DNA of 64,000 nucleotides from Mesorhizobium plurifarium (GCA_000824785.1 CCNB01000046.1:126216-190215); one strand, 5' to 3'. Shown: positions 1-8,968, counted from the first letter of the stretch. Notes: a model not told the origin generated them from the letters alone. Numbers and translations: made by a program.

Positions 1-140
1 AGGATCCATTCCGTGACTTTGAAGCGTTGCGGCGATCCAGAATTCTGCTCCGCGGCGCCTACGATCGAGGTAACGGAATGGATCCTCGGGTCTTCGCGAC
101 GCCGCTTCGCGGCTGCTTCGCCCGTGGATAACAAAGTTCA
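1..140. repeat. Palindromic intergenic repeat at the window edge
   Basis: Fourteen-base perfect inverted arms (AGGATCCATTCCGT at 1-14 and its complement at 73-86) enclose about 58 bases. The following GGGTCT...CGCCC stretch (about 89-125) resembles, in reverse orientation, the repeat at 18699-18754, so two members of one Rhizobiales-type repeat family seem to be in the window. The rest of bases 140-203 holds only a small hairpin (CGAGCG-TTCA-CGCTCG near 158-173), which could help end the reductase gene that stops at 204. The element may continue to the left of the window. Confidence 0.6.
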
Positions 141-203
141 GAGGGCTGCGGCTAATCTCGAGCGTTCACGCTCGCTCTGCGGGGGCAGCGTCAACGCCGA
201 CAC

Positions 204-1238
204 TCACACTGCCGGCGGGTTCAGCCGGGCAAAACCTTCCTGGCGCCGATAGGGGAAATAGGGATAGGGCGTCGTCACCGCGCTCGCTTCATCGAGCGCC
301 TTGATCTGCTCCGAGGTCAGCGCCCAGCCAACGGCGCCGAGGTTCTGGCGGAGCTGCTCCTCGTTGCGCGCGCCGATGATCACGGACGAGACGGTCGGCC
401 GCTGCAGGAGCCAGTTGATGGCGACCTGTGACACGGTCTTGCCGGTCTCGGCAGCGACCGCTTCCAGCGCATCGACCACCTTGAAAAGATGCTCGTCCTC
501 GACCGGCGGGCCGAAATCGGCGGTGCCGTGCAGCCGGCTCTTTTCCGGCAAGGGCTGGCCGCGGCGGATCTTGCCGGTGAGCCGGCCCCAGCCGAGCGGG
601 CTCCACACCAGCGCGCCGACGCCCTGGTCGAGGCCGAGCGGCATCAGCTCCCACTCATAGTCGCGGCCGACCAGCGAATAATAGACCTGGTGCGCGACAT
701 AGCGCGGATAGCCGTGCCTGTCGGCGAGGCCGAGCGATTTCATCACCTGCCAGCCGGAGAAGTTGGAGACGCCGACATAGCGCAGCTTGCCGGAGCGCAC
801 GAGGTCGTCCAGCGTCGACAGCACCTCCTCGACCGGCGTCGAGGCATCGAAGGCATGAAGCTGCAACAGGTCGATATAGTCCGTGCCTAGCCGCTTCAGC
901 GCGGCGTCGACAGAGCGGATCAGGCGCGAGCGCGACGAGCCCCAGTCGGCCGGGCCGTCGCCCATCGGCAGGGATGTCTTGGTCGAGATCAGCACCGCGT
1001 CGCGGCGGCCCTTGATGGCATCGCCAAGCACCTCCTCCGAGGCGCCGTTGGAATAGACATCGGCCGTGTCGAACAGATTGACGCCGGCTTCCAGGCAGAT
1101 GTCGACCAGCCGACGCGCTTCCTTTGCGTCGCTGTTGCCCCAATGGCCGAAGAGCGGGCCGGAGCCGCCAAAAGTTCCGGCGCCGAAGGAAAGGGCGGGC
1201 ACTTTCAGGCCGGAAGCGCCGAGAGGTCGGTAGTCCAT
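204..1238 (-). CDS. Aldo/keto reductase
   Basis: A 344-residue NAD(P)H-dependent oxidoreductase of the aldo/keto reductase superfamily, a cytosolic TIM barrel that reduces aldehydes or ketones. The catalytic tetrad is visible as D57, Y62 (in FDTADVYSNG), K87 (ISTKTS) and H128 (LLQLHAFD). A typical nucleotide-binding stretch near the end (SSVIIGARNEEQLRQNL) is also present. The start is supported by AGGAG a few bases upstream. It points the same way as the MFS gene behind it (37 bases apart) and could share a transcript with it. A second reductase at 3639-4688 has the same tetrad and length. Substrate unknown; related rhizobial proteins are annotated only as general aldo/keto reductases. Confidence 0.9.
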   Translation of the reverse strand: MDYRPLGASGLKVPALSFGAGTFGGSGPLFGHWGNSDAKEARRLVDICLEAGVNLFDTADVYSNGASEEVLGDAIKGRRDAVLISTKTSLPMGDGPADWGSSRSRLIRSVDAALKRLGTDYIDLLQLHAFDASTPVEEVLSTLDDLVRSGKLRYVGVSNFSGWQVMKSLGLADRHGYPRYVAHQVYYSLVGRDYEWELMPLGLDQGVGALVWSPLGWGRLTGKIRRGQPLPEKSRLHGTADFGPPVEDEHLFKVVDALEAVAAETGKTVSQVAINWLLQRPTVSSVIIGARNEEQLRQNLGAVGWALTSEQIKALDEASAVTTPYPYFPYRRQEGFARLNPPAV

Positions 1239-1275
1239 CTTTCTTCTCCTGATTGGATGTCGAAGGGATCAGCGT

Positions 1276-2463
1276 TCAGCACTGCGCGGTGACCGGCTTG
1301 CCGATCGCCCGGCCGCGTTCGAGGCGCAGCGCCATGAGCACGACGCCGAGCGCGGCAAGCGGCACCAGGCCCGCAACAAGGGGGACGGCGCCGAGGCCGG
1401 GGCCATGGTCGATGACGAAGCCGCCGAGCCAGGCGCCGATGGCATTACCGAGATTGAAGGCGGCGATGTTGAAGGAGGAGGCCAGGCCCTGACCAGCGCC
1501 CTCGGCCTTCTCCAGCACCCACATCTGCAGTGGCGCGACGGTGGCGAAGGCGGCGGCACCCAACAGGCCGACGGCGACGATCGCCGTGATCGGCTGATGG
1601 ATCGCCGCGGTCATGGCGAACAGTACGGCCGACAGCGCGACCAGCGTGCCGACGACCGTCGGCACCAGATGGCGGTCGGCGAGGCGTCCGCCAAGCAGAT
1701 TGCCCGCCACCAGCCCGCCGCCGAAGACAAGCAGGATCGGCGATACGGCTCCCTCGGAAAAGCCGGTGACGCGGGTGAGGATCGGCGCCAGATAGGTGAA
1801 GGCGGCAAAGACGCCGACCCAGCTCAGCACCGTGGTCAACAGGCCGAGCAGCACCGGCCGGCGACCGAGCACGGCAAGCGTGCCTTCGGAGCTCTCCTCC
1901 TCGTCCGCGGCGACAGGCTCGTCGCGCGGCACCAGCAGCGCAATCACGGCAAAGGCGATGACGCCAACCAGCGTGACGGCGAGGAAGGTGGAGCGCCAGC
2001 CATAGGCCTGGCCGAGCCAGGTGCCGAAAGGCACGCCGAGGATGTTGGCGACGGTGAGGCCGGTGAACATCAGCGCGATCGCCGAGGCCTTCCTGTTCGG
2101 CGCGACCAGGCTGGTGGCGACGACGGAGCCGACGCCGAAGAAGGAGGCGTGGGCGAAGGCGGTCAGCACACGCGCCGCCATCAGCGTCCAGTAGTCGGGC
2201 GCCAGCGCGCAGGCGAGGTTGCCGACGGTGAAGACCACCATCAGGGCAAGCAGCAAGGTCTTCTTCGCCAGGCGGCCGGTCAAGGTGCCAAGCAGCGGCG
2301 CGCCGACGACGACACCCAGCGCATAGCCGGAAATGAGCAGGCCCGCGGACGAGATCGAGACGCCGAGATCGGCGCTGACATCGAGCAGCAGGCCCATGAT
2401 GACGAATTCGGTGACGCCGATGCCGAAGGCGCCGGCGGTGAGGGCATAGAGAGCAAGGGGCAT
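1276..2463 (-). CDS. MFS transporter, AraJ/YdhP-like efflux family
   Basis: A 395-residue inner-membrane protein of the major facilitator superfamily, with about 12 hydrophobic helices and the family opening ALYALTAGAFGIGVTEFV. The loop-2 region reads GTLTGRLAKKTLL, the cytoplasmic motif A position. The likely job is proton-driven export of sugars or small toxic compounds; no substrate is readable. The frame stays open upstream to 2556, but that extra N-terminus is translated from a palindromic repeat (2526-2592), so I choose the ATG at 2463 where the first helix begins. It is divergent from the LysR gene at 2668, which is its most likely regulator. Confidence 0.88.
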   Translation of the reverse strand: MPLALYALTAGAFGIGVTEFVIMGLLLDVSADLGVSISSAGLLISGYALGVVVGAPLLGTLTGRLAKKTLLLALMVVFTVGNLACALAPDYWTLMAARVLTAFAHASFFGVGSVVATSLVAPNRKASAIALMFTGLTVANILGVPFGTWLGQAYGWRSTFLAVTLVGVIAFAVIALLVPRDEPVAADEEESSEGTLAVLGRRPVLLGLLTTVLSWVGVFAAFTYLAPILTRVTGFSEGAVSPILLVFGGGLVAGNLLGGRLADRHLVPTVVGTLVALSAVLFAMTAAIHQPITAIVAVGLLGAAAFATVAPLQMWVLEKAEGAGQGLASSFNIAAFNLGNAIGAWLGGFVIDHGPGLGAVPLVAGLVPLAALGVVLMALRLERGRAIGKPVTAQC

Positions 2464-2525
2464 GGCGATGGTCCGTCTGGTCAGGAAAAGGACGCTCAAT
2501 CCCGCGCCCCGGAATCTTTGCTGGC

Positions 2526-2592
2526 GCATGATCTTTCCCGAAAACCGGTTCCCCACTTTTTGCTTTCGCTGACCTTCGGTTCGGGATCATGC
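2526..2592. repeat. Rhizobiales palindromic element (GATC-type arms)
   Basis: Arms GCATGATC (2526-2533) and GATCATGC (2585-2592) flank a core with CCCGAAAACCGGTTCC. The core and arms match the element at 45856-45904 and resemble those at 47907-47950 and 58185-58230, so this is one of at least four copies of a dispersed repeat. It sits in the MFS/LysR divergent spacer, on the MFS side, and may add a hairpin to the MFS leader. Confidence 0.75.
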
Positions 2593-2650
2593 ACGGGGAA
2601 GATCGTGATCGGGCAAGCTGTGAACCAGCCTTGCGCCAGGCATATTTTCT

Positions 2651-2665
2651 GTGAAATAGATTCAC
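2651..2665. promoter_or_regulatory. Candidate LysR-type operator dyad
   Basis: A perfect dyad GTGAA-ATAGA-TTCAC lies in the divergent MFS/LysR spacer, ending two bases before the regulator's ATG at 2668. LysR proteins bind such interrupted dyads in divergent spacers and repress their own gene. The site leaves no room for an ordinary ribosome binding site, so the regulator may be translated leaderlessly. Function is inferred. Confidence 0.4.
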
Positions 2666-2667
2666 GA

Positions 2668-3573
2668 ATGGCGAGGCCCGACATCAACCGTTCCGGCGAG
2701 ATCGAAGTGTTCGTCCGCGTCGTCGAGGCAGGCAGCTTTTCGGCCGCGGCGCGGGCATTGCGCATGACGCCTTCGGCGGTGAGCAAGCTGATCGCGCGGC
2801 TCGAGGCGCGGCTTGGCGCGCGGTTGATCAGCCGCTCGACGCGCCGGCTGCAGCTGACACCGGAAGGCGCGGCCTTCCACGACAGCGGCATGCGCATCCT
2901 GGCCGATCTCGATGCGGCCGAACGGGAAGCGGCGGCGGGCGCCGCGCCGCGCGGCAGGCTGAGGGTCAATTCCTACGTACCGTTCGGCCAGCATCGGCTG
3001 ATGCCGCTGTTGCCGCGCTTTCTCGAACGCTACCCGGAAATCTCCGTCGAGGCGGTGCTGACCGACAGCGTCATCGACCTGATGGAGGAGCGCGCCGATG
3101 TCGCGATCCGCGCCGGCCCGCTCAGGGAGTCACGCCTGGTGGCGCGCAAGCTCGGCCAGAGCCGCATGGTGGTGGTCGCGGCGCCGGCCTATCTCGAAGC
3201 GCGCGGCATGCCGCGGACGCCGGCCGACCTGGCCAGCCACAATCTGCTCGCTTTCGGCTTCGTGCGGCATATCGACGGCCTGCCATTCGTGGATGCGAAA
3301 GGCGCTCCGCTCATGGTTCCGATCGTCGGCAATTCGACGGTCAGCGACGGCGAGGCGATGCGGCTGACGACATTGGCCGGCGCCGGCATCGCAAGGCTGG
3401 CACGCTGGCATGTCGAACCCGACATCGGCGCCAGGCGGCTCGTGCCGCTGCTGGAAGCATTCAATCCCGGCGACGAGGAGCAGACGCATGCCGTCTATGT
3501 CGGCCAGGGCAAGCATCTGCCGGCCCGGGTGCGGGCGTTTCTCGATTTTCTTGCGGAGACAGTGCGCCTTTGA
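2668..3573 (+). CDS. LysR family transcriptional regulator
   Basis: A 301-residue LysR-type regulator. The N-terminal winged helix-turn-helix spans about residues 10-65 (EVFVRVVEAGSFSAAARAL, then PSAVSKLIARLEARLGARL), followed by the substrate-binding domain from about residue 90 with the usual conserved RLRVNSYVPFG opening. The subgroup pattern (GRLRVN...ADVAIRAG) is that of regulators controlling adjacent reductases or exporters. It is divergent from the MFS gene at 1276-2463 and convergent with the aldo/keto reductase at 3639. The frame is open far upstream across the antisense of the MFS gene, but the LysR homology starts at the ATG at 2668. Effector unknown. Confidence 0.9.
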   Translation: MARPDINRSGEIEVFVRVVEAGSFSAAARALRMTPSAVSKLIARLEARLGARLISRSTRRLQLTPEGAAFHDSGMRILADLDAAEREAAAGAAPRGRLRVNSYVPFGQHRLMPLLPRFLERYPEISVEAVLTDSVIDLMEERADVAIRAGPLRESRLVARKLGQSRMVVVAAPAYLEARGMPRTPADLASHNLLAFGFVRHIDGLPFVDAKGAPLMVPIVGNSTVSDGEAMRLTTLAGAGIARLARWHVEPDIGARRLVPLLEAFNPGDEEQTHAVYVGQGKHLPARVRAFLDFLAETVRL

Positions 3574-3580
3574 AACGGAA

Positions 3581-3608
3581 AAGCCGCGCGCCCAGGGACA
3601 CGCGGCTT
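3581..3608. terminator. Hairpin between convergent genes
   Basis: Arms AAGCCGCG (3581-3588) and CGCGGCTT (3601-3608) with a 12-base loop lie between the convergent LysR and aldo/keto reductase genes. T residues follow the stem on the minus strand, but the tract is short, so termination may be weak. Confidence 0.45.
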
Positions 3609-3638
3609 CCGAAAAGGCCGGCTTATTTCAAAGACGGA

Positions 3639-4688
3639 TCATGCCTTCGGCGCGAAAGGCGCCGGACGCCGGCCGGCGCCTTGCCGTTCAAGCATCCAGC
3701 CGGGATATTCGGCGGGCAACGCGCTCACCTCATCGAGCCTGGCGAGATCGTCGGCGTCGAGCTGCAAGCCGGTGGCGGCCAGGTTCTGCTCGAGCTGATC
3801 CATGCGGCTGGCGCCGATGAGGACGCTCATCACGAAAGGCTTGGCCAGCACATAGCCCAGCGCAACCGTGGCGACGCTGACGCCGTGCTTCTTGGCGACC
3901 TCGCGCATGACGGCAACCGCCGCCCAGGCGCGCTCCTCATTGACCGGCGGGAAGTTGAAGGACGCGCGGCGGCCCTCGCCATTGCCCGGCGCGCCGGGAC
4001 CGTATTTGCCGGAGAGCAGGCCGCCGGCCATCGGCGACCAGACCATCAGGCCGAGCTTTTCCTCGTTGATCAAAGGCACGATCTCGCGCTCAAGATCGCG
4101 GCCGGCGATCGAGTAGTAGGATTGGATCGTCTCGAAGCGGGCAAAGCCCTTGCGCTCGGCAATGCCCAGCGCCTTGGCGATGCGCCAGGCCTGCCAGTTG
4201 GAGACTCCGACATAACGCACCTTGCCGCTGGCTACGAGGTCGTCGAGCGCGCGCAGCGTCTCGTCGATCGGCGTCACCGTGTCGGTGCCGTGCAGCTGGT
4301 AGAGATCGATATGATCGAGCTGCAGCCGCTTCAGGCTGCCGTCGACCGAATCCATGATGTGGCCGCGCGAGGAGCCGCGCTCGTTCGGCCCGTTGCCCAT
4401 GGCGCCATGCACCTTGGTGGCGATGATCACGTCCGAGCGCTTGACGCCGAGATCCTTGAGCGACTGCCCCAGCAATTGCTCGGACTGGCCGAAGGAATAG
4501 ACATCCGCGGTATCGAAGAAATTGACGCCGGCGGCGATCGAGCGGGCAACGATCTCGTTGACGCCTTTCTGGTCGAGACTGGCGATCAGGCCCCATTGGG
4601 CATTCTGGCCGGCGGCGCCGAAGGTCATGGTGCCGAGGCAGAGTTCGGAAACGAACAGGCCGGTATTGCCGAGCTGGTTATAGCGCAT
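3639..4688 (-). CDS. Aldo/keto reductase
   Basis: A 349-residue aldo/keto reductase with the catalytic tetrad D59, Y64 (FFDTADVYSFG), K92 (IIATKVHG) and H133 (LYQLHGTD), and the C-terminal cofactor segment MSVLIGASRMDQLEQNL. It is close in design to the reductase at 204-1238, suggesting an old duplication around the MFS/LysR pair. An upstream in-frame ATG (4724) exists, but the conserved opening MRYNQLGNTGL begins at 4688. It would act in the cytosol with NADPH on an unidentified carbonyl substrate. Confidence 0.9.
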   Translation of the reverse strand: MRYNQLGNTGLFVSELCLGTMTFGAAGQNAQWGLIASLDQKGVNEIVARSIAAGVNFFDTADVYSFGQSEQLLGQSLKDLGVKRSDVIIATKVHGAMGNGPNERGSSRGHIMDSVDGSLKRLQLDHIDLYQLHGTDTVTPIDETLRALDDLVASGKVRYVGVSNWQAWRIAKALGIAERKGFARFETIQSYYSIAGRDLEREIVPLINEEKLGLMVWSPMAGGLLSGKYGPGAPGNGEGRRASFNFPPVNEERAWAAVAVMREVAKKHGVSVATVALGYVLAKPFVMSVLIGASRMDQLEQNLAATGLQLDADDLARLDEVSALPAEYPGWMLERQGAGRRPAPFAPKA

Positions 4689-4821
4689 GGTGGGATCCCC
4701 GAGAGAAGGATTGAATGACACCATGCAAATAGGAACGGGCCGTTTCGTTTCAAGTTCTGACGCCGGCCCTATCGTTCAATTGGCCGGTCGGTAACGAGAT
4801 CGTTACGAGCGGCCGAGGCGC

Positions 4822-5484
4822 TTAGCGGCTGCCGAAGATCGCCGATCCCACTCTGACGCTCGTCGCGCCGAAAGCGATGGCGGTCTCGTAGTCGCCGGAC
4901 ATGCCCATCGAGAGCTTCGCGACGCCGGCCTCGCGGGCGAGCTTGTCCAGCAGCGCAAAATGCGGGCCGGGGTTCTCGTCGGCCGGCGGGATGCACATCA
5001 GGCCCTCGATGGCGAGGCTATGCACATCGCGGCAGCGCTTGACGAAGGCGACCGCCTCGCGCGGCTCGATGCCGGCCTTTTGCGGCTCGGAGCCGGTGTT
5101 GACCTGGACGTAGAGTTTTGGTGAGCGGCCCTGCCTGGCCATCTCCTTAGCCAGTTCGGCGGCGATCTTTTCACGGTCGACCGTCTCGATGACATCGAAA
5201 AGCGCCACCGCTTCCTTCGCCTTGTTGGATTGAAGCGGGCCGATCAGATGCAGCTCGAGACCGCCAAATGCCGCTTTCAGCGCCGGCCATTTGCCTTGGG
5301 CTTCCTGCACGCGGTTCTCGCCGAAAACGCGCTGGCCGGCCTCGATCACAGGGCGAACGTCCTCGGCCGTGAAGGTCTTCGACACGGCCACCAGCGTGAC
5401 GGCGCCGGGCTCGCGCCTTGCCTCGCGCTCGGCGTTTGCGATCCTCGCCTTGACCGCGTGAAGCTGCTCTACGGCGTTCGTCAT
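4822..5484 (-). CDS. YggS/PROSC family pyridoxal phosphate homeostasis protein
   Basis: A 220-residue single-domain PLP-binding protein of the YggS/PROSC family, which carries PLP on a fold like the alanine racemase barrel and keeps free PLP and branched-chain amino acid pools in balance. The Schiff-base lysine is K36 in LVAVSKTFTAEDV. Other family signatures are FGENRVQEA, HLIGPLQSNK, VNTGSEPQKAGI and the C-terminal SMGMSGDYETAIAFGATSVRVGSAIFG. The open frame extends upstream to 5637 but this region lies in the leader of divergent leuS, so the ATG at 5484 is chosen. No catalytic activity is expected. Confidence 0.93.
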   Translation of the reverse strand: MTNAVEQLHAVKARIANAEREARREPGAVTLVAVSKTFTAEDVRPVIEAGQRVFGENRVQEAQGKWPALKAAFGGLELHLIGPLQSNKAKEAVALFDVIETVDREKIAAELAKEMARQGRSPKLYVQVNTGSEPQKAGIEPREAVAFVKRCRDVHSLAIEGLMCIPPADENPGPHFALLDKLAREAGVAKLSMGMSGDYETAIAFGATSVRVGSAIFGSR

Positions 5485-5630
5485 GCCACTATCCTGCCTA
5501 TAGTTTTCATGGCCGGGCCGGCTCGCCGCAGTTGACGGGTCCGGCAATCCATGGTGAACACCGCGACGACATTTCCCAGCCGCCGGCCGTGTCCGGCGCC
5601 CTGTGCCTGCTTTTAAGTGAAAAACATCCG

Positions 5631-8258
5631 ATGGCAACCGAACGATACAATCCGCGCACGTCAGAGCCCAAATGGCAGAAGGCCTGGGCCGAAAAGAAGC
5701 TGTTCGAGGCCCGCAACGACGACCCGAAGCCGAAATACTACGTGCTCGAGATGTTCCCCTATCCGTCGGGCAAGATCCATATCGGCCACACCCGCAACTA
5801 CACGATGGGCGACGTGGTGGCGCGCTACAAGCGCGCCAAGGGTTTTAACGTGCTGCATCCGATGGGCTGGGACGCTTTCGGCATGCCGGCCGAAAACGCC
5901 GCCATGCAGAACAAGGTCCACCCCAAGGACTGGACCTACGAAAACATCGCGGTCATGCGCGAGCAGCTCAAGATGATGGGCCTGTCGCTCGACTGGGCGC
6001 GCGAGTTCGCGACCTGCGACGTCGACTACTATCACCGCCAGCAGATGCTGTTCCTCGACTTCGTTGAGAAGGGGCTGGTGACGCGCAAATCCTCCAAGGT
6101 CAACTGGGACCCGGAGGACATGACGGTGCTTGCCAACGAGCAGGTCATCGACGGCCGCGGCTGGCGTTCGGGCGCGCTGGTCGAGCAGCGCGAGCTGACG
6201 CAGTGGTTCTTCAAGATCACCGACTTCGCGCAGGATCTGCTGGACTCGCTCAACCGGCTCGAAGAATGGCCGGAGAAGGTCAAGCTGATGCAGCACAACT
6301 GGATCGGCCGCTCCGAAGGCCTGCTGATCCGCTGGCCGCTGGCGAAGCCTGTCGGCGATGCGAATGAGCTGGAAGTCTACACGACCCGGCCCGACACCAT
6401 TTTCGGCGCCTCCTTCATGGCGGTCGCCGCCGACCATCCGCTGGCGCGGAAAGCCGCCGAGGAGAATGTCGAGCTTGCGAAGTTTATCGAGGAGGTCCGC
6501 CACATGGGCACCTCGGTGGCGGCGCTGGAGACGGCCGAGAAGAAGGGCTTCGACACCGGCATCCACGTCGTCCATCCGTTCGACGAGAATTGGACGCTGC
6601 CGGTCTATGTCGCCAATTTCGTGCTGATGGAATATGGCACCGGCGCCATTTTCGGCTGCCCATCGGGCGACCAGCGCGACCTCGACTTCGCCAACAAATA
6701 CGGCCTGCCGGTGATCCCGGTGGTGATGCCGGAAGGAGCCGACGCCAAGACCTTCCAGATTACGGAGGAGGCCTATGTCGATGACGGCGTGATGATCAAT
6801 TCGCGCTTCCTCGACGGCATGAAGCCCGAAAAGGCCTTCAATGAAGTGGCGAAGCTGCTCGAAGCAAAAACGATCGGCGGCCGGCCGATGGCGGAGCGCA
6901 AGGTGAATTTCCGCCTGCGCGACTGGGGCATCTCGCGCCAGCGCTACTGGGGCTGCCCGATCCCGATGATCCATTGCGAGGCCTGCGGCGTGGTGCCGGT
7001 GCCGAAGGCCGACCTGCCGGTGAAGCTGCCCGACGACATCGAGTTCGACCGTCCGGGCAACCCGCTCGACCGGCATCCGACCTGGCGGCATGTGAAGTGT
7101 CCGCAATGCGGCCGCGATGCGCGGCGCGAGACCGACACGATGGACACCTTCGTCGATTCGTCCTGGTATTTCGCGCGCTTCACAGCGCCTTGGGCCAATG
7201 AGCCGACCGAGCCGAAAGCGGCCGACGAATGGCTGGCGGTCGACCAGTATATCGGCGGCATCGAGCATGCGATCCTGCATCTGCTCTATTCGCGCTTCTT
7301 CACCCGCGCCATGCGCGAGACAGGTCACCTCAATCTGGCCGAGCCGTTCAAGGGCCTGTTCACGCAGGGCATGGTCGTGCACGAGACCTACCGCGTCGGC
7401 GGATCGTCCAACAACGGGCGCTGGCTGTCGCCGAGCGAGGTCAGGCTCGAGGACGTCGGCGGCAAGCGCCGCGCCGTCGAGATCGCCAGCGGCGAGGAGG
7501 CGACGATCGGCGCGCTGGAAAAGATGTCGAAGTCGAAGAAGAACACGGTGAGTCCGGAGGAGATCACCGACGGCTACGGCGCCGACACGGCGCGCTGGTT
7601 CATGCTGTCGGACTCGCCGCCGGAGCGCGACGTCGAATGGACCGACGATGGCGCTGCCGGCGCGCACCGCTTCGTGCAGCGCATCTGGCGCCTGGTGCAG
7701 ATCGCGGCCGACGAGCTTCCCGGCGTGAAGCCCGTGGCGGCGAAGGACGGCGAGGCGGGCGCCGTGTCCAAGGCCGCGCACAAAATCCTGAAAGCGGTCG
7801 GCGAGGACATCGAGAAGCTCGGCTTCAACCGCGCCATCGCCCGCATCTACGAGCTCGCCAACGCGCTGGCGACTCCGCTCAACGACGTCGCCGAGGGCAA
7901 GGCCGACGCCGCGCTGAAGGGCGCCTGCCGCGAGGCGGTGGAAATCCTGGTGCATATCATCGCGCCGGTCATGCCGCATCTGGCGGAGGAATGCTGGGAA
8001 GCGCTGGGCGGCACGGAGATGGTCGCCGAGCGGCCGTGGCCGGTCTACGATCCGGCGCTGGTCGTCGACAACGAGATCGTGCTGCCGGTGCAGGTCAACG
8101 GCAAGAAGCGCGGGGATTTGACAATTGCCCGCGACGCGGATCAAGGTGCCGTCGAAAAAGCGGTGCTGGCTCTCGACTTCGTGCAAAAAGCGCTCGATGG
8201 TAAGGCTCCGCGCAAGGTGATCATCGTCCCGCAGAGGATCGTCAATGTCGTTGCCTGA
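5631..8258 (+). CDS. leuS: Leucyl-tRNA synthetase
   Basis: An 875-residue class I aminoacyl-tRNA synthetase that charges tRNA-Leu with leucine using ATP. The HIGH motif is H50-H53 (GKIHIGHTRNY) and the KMSKS loop is K631-S635 (EKMSKSKKN). The inserted CP1 editing domain, with TTRPDTIFGASFM near residue 250, is present, as is a Cys pair region (CPQCGRDARRETDTMDTFVDSSWYF) before the catalytic core resumes. Length is normal for bacterial LeuRS. An in-frame ATG at 5532 exists but the conserved MATERYNPR start is at 5631. The last 14 bases overlap lptE, pointing to coupled expression. Confidence 0.98.
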   Translation: MATERYNPRTSEPKWQKAWAEKKLFEARNDDPKPKYYVLEMFPYPSGKIHIGHTRNYTMGDVVARYKRAKGFNVLHPMGWDAFGMPAENAAMQNKVHPKDWTYENIAVMREQLKMMGLSLDWAREFATCDVDYYHRQQMLFLDFVEKGLVTRKSSKVNWDPEDMTVLANEQVIDGRGWRSGALVEQRELTQWFFKITDFAQDLLDSLNRLEEWPEKVKLMQHNWIGRSEGLLIRWPLAKPVGDANELEVYTTRPDTIFGASFMAVAADHPLARKAAEENVELAKFIEEVRHMGTSVAALETAEKKGFDTGIHVVHPFDENWTLPVYVANFVLMEYGTGAIFGCPSGDQRDLDFANKYGLPVIPVVMPEGADAKTFQITEEAYVDDGVMINSRFLDGMKPEKAFNEVAKLLEAKTIGGRPMAERKVNFRLRDWGISRQRYWGCPIPMIHCEACGVVPVPKADLPVKLPDDIEFDRPGNPLDRHPTWRHVKCPQCGRDARRETDTMDTFVDSSWYFARFTAPWANEPTEPKAADEWLAVDQYIGGIEHAILHLLYSRFFTRAMRETGHLNLAEPFKGLFTQGMVVHETYRVGGSSNNGRWLSPSEVRLEDVGGKRRAVEIASGEEATIGALEKMSKSKKNTVSPEEITDGYGADTARWFMLSDSPPERDVEWTDDGAAGAHRFVQRIWRLVQIAADELPGVKPVAAKDGEAGAVSKAAHKILKAVGEDIEKLGFNRAIARIYELANALATPLNDVAEGKADAALKGACREAVEILVHIIAPVMPHLAEECWEALGGTEMVAERPWPVYDPALVVDNEIVLPVQVNGKKRGDLTIARDADQGAVEKAVLALDFVQKALDGKAPRKVIIVPQRIVNVVA

Positions 8259-8826
8259 TCCGGTGAAGTCAGAAGGGCCCCGCCTGCGCGGCCGCCTGGC
8301 GGTCTGCGGCATGGTCGCCGCTCTGGCGCTGGTCTCGGCCTGCACAGTTCGGCCGCTCTATTCCAACCAGCCGCTCTCGCCCGGATCGCAGCTCAGCGCC
8401 TCCGCCGAGCTCGCCTCGATCTCGATCAAGCCGGTCAAGACGCGCTACGCGCAGCAGGTGCGCAACAATCTGATCTTCGCTTTCGGGCAAGGCTCGGGCG
8501 AGCCGGCCTCGCCGGCCTATACGCTCGATCTCGGCGTCACCGAGCTCGTCGAATCAGCGGCCATCGTGCAGGTGCAGACCCAGGAAGACGAGCCGACGGC
8601 CGGCACGGTCACGCTGACCGCCAATTACGTGCTGCGCGATACCGCGACCAACACGGTGATTGCGGTGGGCAAACGCTCGATCCCCTCATCCTTCGACCGG
8701 CCCCGCCAGGAGTTCGCGGCCTACCGGGCGCAGATCGACGCCGAGAACCGCGCCGCGCGCGAGGTGGCCGACCTGCTGCGGCTGTCGATCGCGCAGGATC
8801 TGGCCAAGCACGGCAAGAAAGCCTGA
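8245..8826 (+). CDS. lptE: LPS assembly lipoprotein LptE
   Basis: A 193-residue lipoprotein precursor with hydrophobic segment and lipobox LVSAC, lipidated Cys at residue 33. The sequence after it (VRPLYS, VKTRYAQQVRNNLIF, YVLRDTATNTVIAVGK) matches the alphaproteobacterial LptE/RlpB family, which sits inside the LptD barrel and delivers lipopolysaccharide to the outer leaflet of the outer membrane. It overlaps the end of leuS, the usual partner in Rhizobiales. In many relatives holA, the DNA polymerase III delta subunit, follows directly; here a repeat and the oppositely oriented aldolase follow instead. Confidence 0.85.
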   Translation: MSLPDPVKSEGPRLRGRLAVCGMVAALALVSACTVRPLYSNQPLSPGSQLSASAELASISIKPVKTRYAQQVRNNLIFAFGQGSGEPASPAYTLDLGVTELVESAAIVQVQTQEDEPTAGTVTLTANYVLRDTATNTVIAVGKRSIPSSFDRPRQEFAAYRAQIDAENRAAREVADLLRLSIAQDLAKHGKKA

Positions 8827-8834
8827 GCCGTACC

Positions 8835-8968
8835 GATATTCAGGTGAGGCCGGCCTGCGAACGGCGGTTTTCTCCGCTTCCGGTGCTCACGTACTTCAGT
8901 ACGCTCCGCTCCGGTTCTCGAAAACCACCGTTCTCGACTCGGCCTGACCTGAATCTCGGCACGCCTTC
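8835..8968. repeat. Nested palindromic element, filled form
   Basis: Outer left arm GATATTCAGGTGAGGCCGGC (8835-8854) and outer right arm with GACCTGAATCTC followed by CACGCCTT (to 8968) match, almost base for base, the contiguous element at 51633-51676. Here about 86 extra bases lie between the arms, themselves bounded by inverted arms GAACGGCGGTTTTC (8859-8872) and GAAAACCACCGTTC (8920-8933) with one mismatch. This looks like one palindromic repeat sitting inside another. Confidence 0.65.

Noticed and set aside
1405..2667. Long N-terminal extension of the LysR gene
   Set aside because: Antisense to the MFS gene; LysR homology begins at 2668.
3570..4718. 382-codon plus-strand frame
   Set aside because: Antisense to the aldo/keto reductase, with typical Arg/Asp/His shadow composition.
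5661..8345. 894-codon open frame on the minus strand
   Set aside because: Fully antisense to leuS; rich in Arg/His/Asp runs typical of GC-rich shadow frames, without domains or ribosome site.
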